In this document: one piece after another, positions 21,578 through 23,647 of the stretch
Layout: the number at the start of each line of letters is the position of its first letter
How positions within the stretch are numbered: the stretch's first letter is position 1
Origin: 2-02-FULL-38-15 sp964645555
Lineage (GTDB): Bacteria > Patescibacteriota > Microgenomatia > Daviesbacterales > UBA10151
Direction: 5' to 3'
Length of the DNA: 23,647 bases
NCBI GenBank assembly: GCA_964645555.1
Contig: CAZYBP010000010.1
Coordinates: forward strand, 1-23,647
The notes under the pieces: model-generated
What the model was told of the DNA's origin: nothing
What the model saw: the letters and a program-made list of their open reading frames with translations, nothing else
Databases searched by the model: none
Translations under genes and position numbers: made by a program

Positions 21578-23551
21578 TTACTGAGCGGTGACTCCTTGCA
21601 CGGGAACTTCTTTACCCAACCATCTCTCTGATACCCACCCTTTTTTATCACCCACCTTCACCTGCCAAAATCTTTCTACCTTACCTGTATATCGGTAGAA
21701 TTTTTCTTCCCAAAGGCCAGTCGCTTGAACCGGATTACCACTATTTAAAATAGTTACTACTGGATTATTAGTCTCAGATCCAGCTTTCTCACGGATAGGT
21801 ACTCCTTGATACTCAACATCATTATCTACAATTTCCCAAAAGCCAGGCCTTATACCATCTAAACTCTCAACTTTAAACGAGGCAGCACCTAAATTTGTTC
21901 CTAAATTTATAACCTGAGTTGGTAGGACTCCAGGATCTATCCTATTGCTGAGTTCTTGTTGCTGAGGAGTAACCAAAACTCTTTCCTTTCCTAAAATGGG
22001 ACGAAATACAATTTTGTCTACTAATTTGGGGTCTGATATATTGACGTTATAAACACCAGTTTTGGAATCATAAGAGTATCCAACTACGACAGCCGCAGCA
22101 AGACCATCCTGATTAAAAACTGGGAATTCTCTGTAAACAAATTTTTTCTCTGGCCAGGCAACAGGGTTAGGCTGCACTGCAATTGTATTCCCATTTTCCG
22201 GATCCCAGGTTATCCCGGCAAACGCTTGATCCTTTTGGTATTTTTCATCCTTTGCTGTAGCTTCATTAGTAAACTCTAGTCCACCAAACACAACATCCTG
22301 CATAAAGTTATATTTTGCTTGCAAGAACTGCCAGTCCTCTGGACTATAGACATGGAGAGCTCTTAGCTTCAACCGAAAATCCTCACCTCTAGCTAAATAA
22401 TCAGCAAAGGTAGTAGCAAAATCTTCATCTCCATTTTCCATAGCATGTTTGGATAAATATCTCAATTTATGTTCCTCCACAGCTTGCCCGTCTTCACCTC
22501 TAATTTGCTCAAAACTTTGAAAGAGTAATTTTCTAAATTGAAGTAGATGTCCCAGTTCATGCGCCAATGCATAGGCTCCAGCGGAATTATTTAATACAAT
22601 TCTTTGTTCTTGATACGTAGCTGTTCCTATTATTCGTCCTGTTTGCTTCGGGTCATCTTTTATGCATATACTGTCACACCATCTTATTTGATTGGCTAAG
22701 TCAGGCATAAGTTCATTCACTGCCTTGAGTATTCTCCCTACTCTTACCATCTCCAGTCTAGGGAAAAAGCCAAACGAATCTTGTTCTATATCAATAGGAA
22801 AGTTTTGCTTTTTCAACCACTGCAGTGTTTCTAAATCACTACTTAAATCCTGAATAAAGAGTGGTATCTCGTTAACATCTTCCCCTTCTTTTAAATTTCT
22901 TAGCTTAATTTGAGATTCCAGCTGAATTGCCCTAGTTTGTATCCAGACTCCTGCTAAATGTTTTTCCTGGCCCCTGTTCAAGTTATATCCTTCTCCGTTT
23001 ATCCATAAAGCATTTTGGGCAGCATCAAAATTTAATTTATCAGAAGATAAACCAGCTATCTGGGCAGTCTGAAGAGTGCCTACCCCTTCGATAAGAAAAT
23101 TAGTCCCTATTTGATTGACTAGCTTAACTAAGGCTTCTGGCTGACGGGAGGTAAGAAGTGATTGTAAATCATGACCTGCATTTGCCCAAGAGTCATAAGC
23201 AGAAATTGTACCTCTGATCAACTCTGAAATCGTTGCATCAGTTAAGACTGTTCTCTCACCGTCTTCAGAAACTGGTAACTGAGGCTCTGTTGGCCGAGGA
23301 TATCGCATATTATCTAAAGCATTTTCTATTGCCCTGGATAGACCAAAACTGTTAAATGCCACATCCGAAAGGATACTACTGGTTCCACTAATCACAACAA
23401 TGGAACCGTAAAATACAAGTACTTGAGCAACACTGCCTGTTGTTCTTAAAAACCTGGAGTATGTCCGGGGTCTGGAGCTCGATGTGGCTAGCGCCGGTTC
23501 AGTTATTTCCTGTCCAGTAGCATCTGAACTTGTTCCGTCTTCTATTCGCAT
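21578..23551 (-). CDS. membrane-anchored HExxH metallopeptidase with SH3-like domain
   Basis: A 657-residue protein with a polar cytoplasmic N-terminus, one TM helix (about 38-58, no cleavage site seen) and a large exported part. The zinc motif is AYALAHELGHLLQF (H331, E332, H335). NGDEDFATTFADYL about 40 residues later offers Glu376 as third ligand, as in gluzincins. A beta-rich region follows. Near the end, YQGVPIREKAGSETN to VGDKKGWVSERWLG (about 575-650) looks like an SH3b domain, often a cell-wall binding module. The middle (60-320) matches nothing I recognise. A strong promoter ends 8 nt before the ATG. The function is probably processing of an envelope or extracellular protein; the substrate is unknown. 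Confidence 0.82.
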   Translation of the reverse strand: MRIEDGTSSDATGQEITEPALATSSSRPRTYSRFLRTTGSVAQVLVFYGSIVVISGTSSILSDVAFNSFGLSRAIENALDNMRYPRPTEPQLPVSEDGERTVLTDATISELIRGTISAYDSWANAGHDLQSLLTSRQPEALVKLVNQIGTNFLIEGVGTLQTAQIAGLSSDKLNFDAAQNALWINGEGYNLNRGQEKHLAGVWIQTRAIQLESQIKLRNLKEGEDVNEIPLFIQDLSSDLETLQWLKKQNFPIDIEQDSFGFFPRLEMVRVGRILKAVNELMPDLANQIRWCDSICIKDDPKQTGRIIGTATYQEQRIVLNNSAGAYALAHELGHLLQFRKLLFQSFEQIRGEDGQAVEEHKLRYLSKHAMENGDEDFATTFADYLARGEDFRLKLRALHVYSPEDWQFLQAKYNFMQDVVFGGLEFTNEATAKDEKYQKDQAFAGITWDPENGNTIAVQPNPVAWPEKKFVYREFPVFNQDGLAAAVVVGYSYDSKTGVYNVNISDPKLVDKIVFRPILGKERVLVTPQQQELSNRIDPGVLPTQVINLGTNLGAASFKVESLDGIRPGFWEIVDNDVEYQGVPIREKAGSETNNPVVTILNSGNPVQATGLWEEKFYRYTGKVERFWQVKVGDKKGWVSERWLGKEVPVQGVTAQ

Positions 23552-23559
23552 AATCGGAG

Positions 23560-23588
23560 ATTATATTTTATTTAGACACAAGTATCAA
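23560..23588 (-). promoter_or_regulatory. metallopeptidase gene promoter
   Basis: TTGATA (23583-23588), a 17-nt spacer and consensus TATAAT (23560-23565), ending 8 nt before the ATG. This predicts a leader of 0-2 nt. It is one of the best promoter matches in the window. Confidence 0.75.
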
Positions 23589-23615
23589 ATTCATGTACTG
23601 GAACCCTAGATACCG

Positions 23616-23637
23616 TACACCACTCCTTTCTGGTGTA
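23616..23637. other. hairpin with a Shine-Dalgarno-like loop
   Basis: Perfect 7-nt arms TACACCA and TGGTGTA around an 8-nt loop (CTCCTTTC on plus, GAAAGGAG on minus). It lies 28 nt upstream of the metallopeptidase -35. There is no T-run on the minus strand to make it a terminator, and no start codon placed to use the Shine-Dalgarno-like loop. It could be an operator or the tail of an upstream transcript. Confidence 0.4.
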
Positions 23638-23647
23638 AATAATTTGT

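Noticed and set aside
23616..23637. End of a 16S rRNA gene, because of CTCCTTTC
   Set aside because: The bases before it do not match the conserved 16S 3' region; only the anti-Shine-Dalgarno-like word is shared.
1..23647. Alternative code with TGA as glycine
   Set aside because: TGA ends the flavokinase, ruvX, the sortase, alaS and the actin-like gene at exactly the expected family ends, often overlapping the next ATG, so TGA is a stop here.
1..23647. CRISPR arrays, tRNA genes and insertion sequences
   Set aside because: No regularly spaced repeats, no recognisable tRNA cloverleaf and no transposase or terminal repeats were seen on either strand.

Overview
The window is AT-rich, almost fully coding, and nearly all of its genes lie on the minus strand. 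It looks like part of a small-genome bacterium of the Candidate Phyla Radiation (Patescibacteria), most likely the Microgenomates side. That placement is inference. It rests on an alanyl-tRNA synthetase without its C-terminal domain, a stand-alone flavokinase, an actin-like/baseplate-J-like fusion protein, a Lon-like ATPase without a protease domain, a divergent RNase J, and a palindromic repeat that reads LPAGRQ inside pnp. TGA is used as an ordinary stop in several overlapping gene pairs, so the Gly-TGA code of some CPR lineages does not apply. The sequence is a scaffold with two N gaps (6697-6796 and 15095-15104). The second gap joins two diverged copies of the same ftsK segment and is probably a join between strain variants.

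Layout from right to left, in the direction of minus-strand transcription. First comes a membrane-anchored HExxH metallopeptidase with an SH3-like tail (21578-23551). Next is an RNA and translation block: rpsO, pnp, a Lon-like AAA+ ATPase and RNase J. A DNA segregation and envelope block follows: ftsK (broken by the gap), a two-TM protein and tsaC. A plus-strand gene of unknown function (12038-12550) is divergent from a RodZ-like gene. Then come the RodZ-like gene, a one-TM protein, alaS, and a tight overlapping operon of the actin-like/baseplate-J-like protein, a sortase, ruvX and mltG. The left end holds an inserted hicBA pair, the flavokinase, a Phd/RelE-type toxin-antitoxin pair and the first 1009 codons of rpoB.

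Two patterns run through the window. First, at least nine genes have a convincing -10 hexamer ending only 6-9 nt before the start codon. Their mRNAs should be leaderless or nearly so, and in three cases this corrects the start codon. By contrast rpsO, pnp and rpoB have real leaders with hairpins. Second, the left end shows insertion scars. The 3' end of mltG is duplicated on both sides of the hicBA segment, and the Phd/RelE promoter and operator form the last codons of the flavokinase gene.

In working terms, rpsO-pnp-Lon-like-RNase J is a candidate RNA-turnover cluster. RodZ-like, actin-like/baseplate-J-like, sortase, MltG and FtsK form a cell-envelope and division neighbourhood, with housekeeping genes (alaS, ruvX, tsaC) interspersed.
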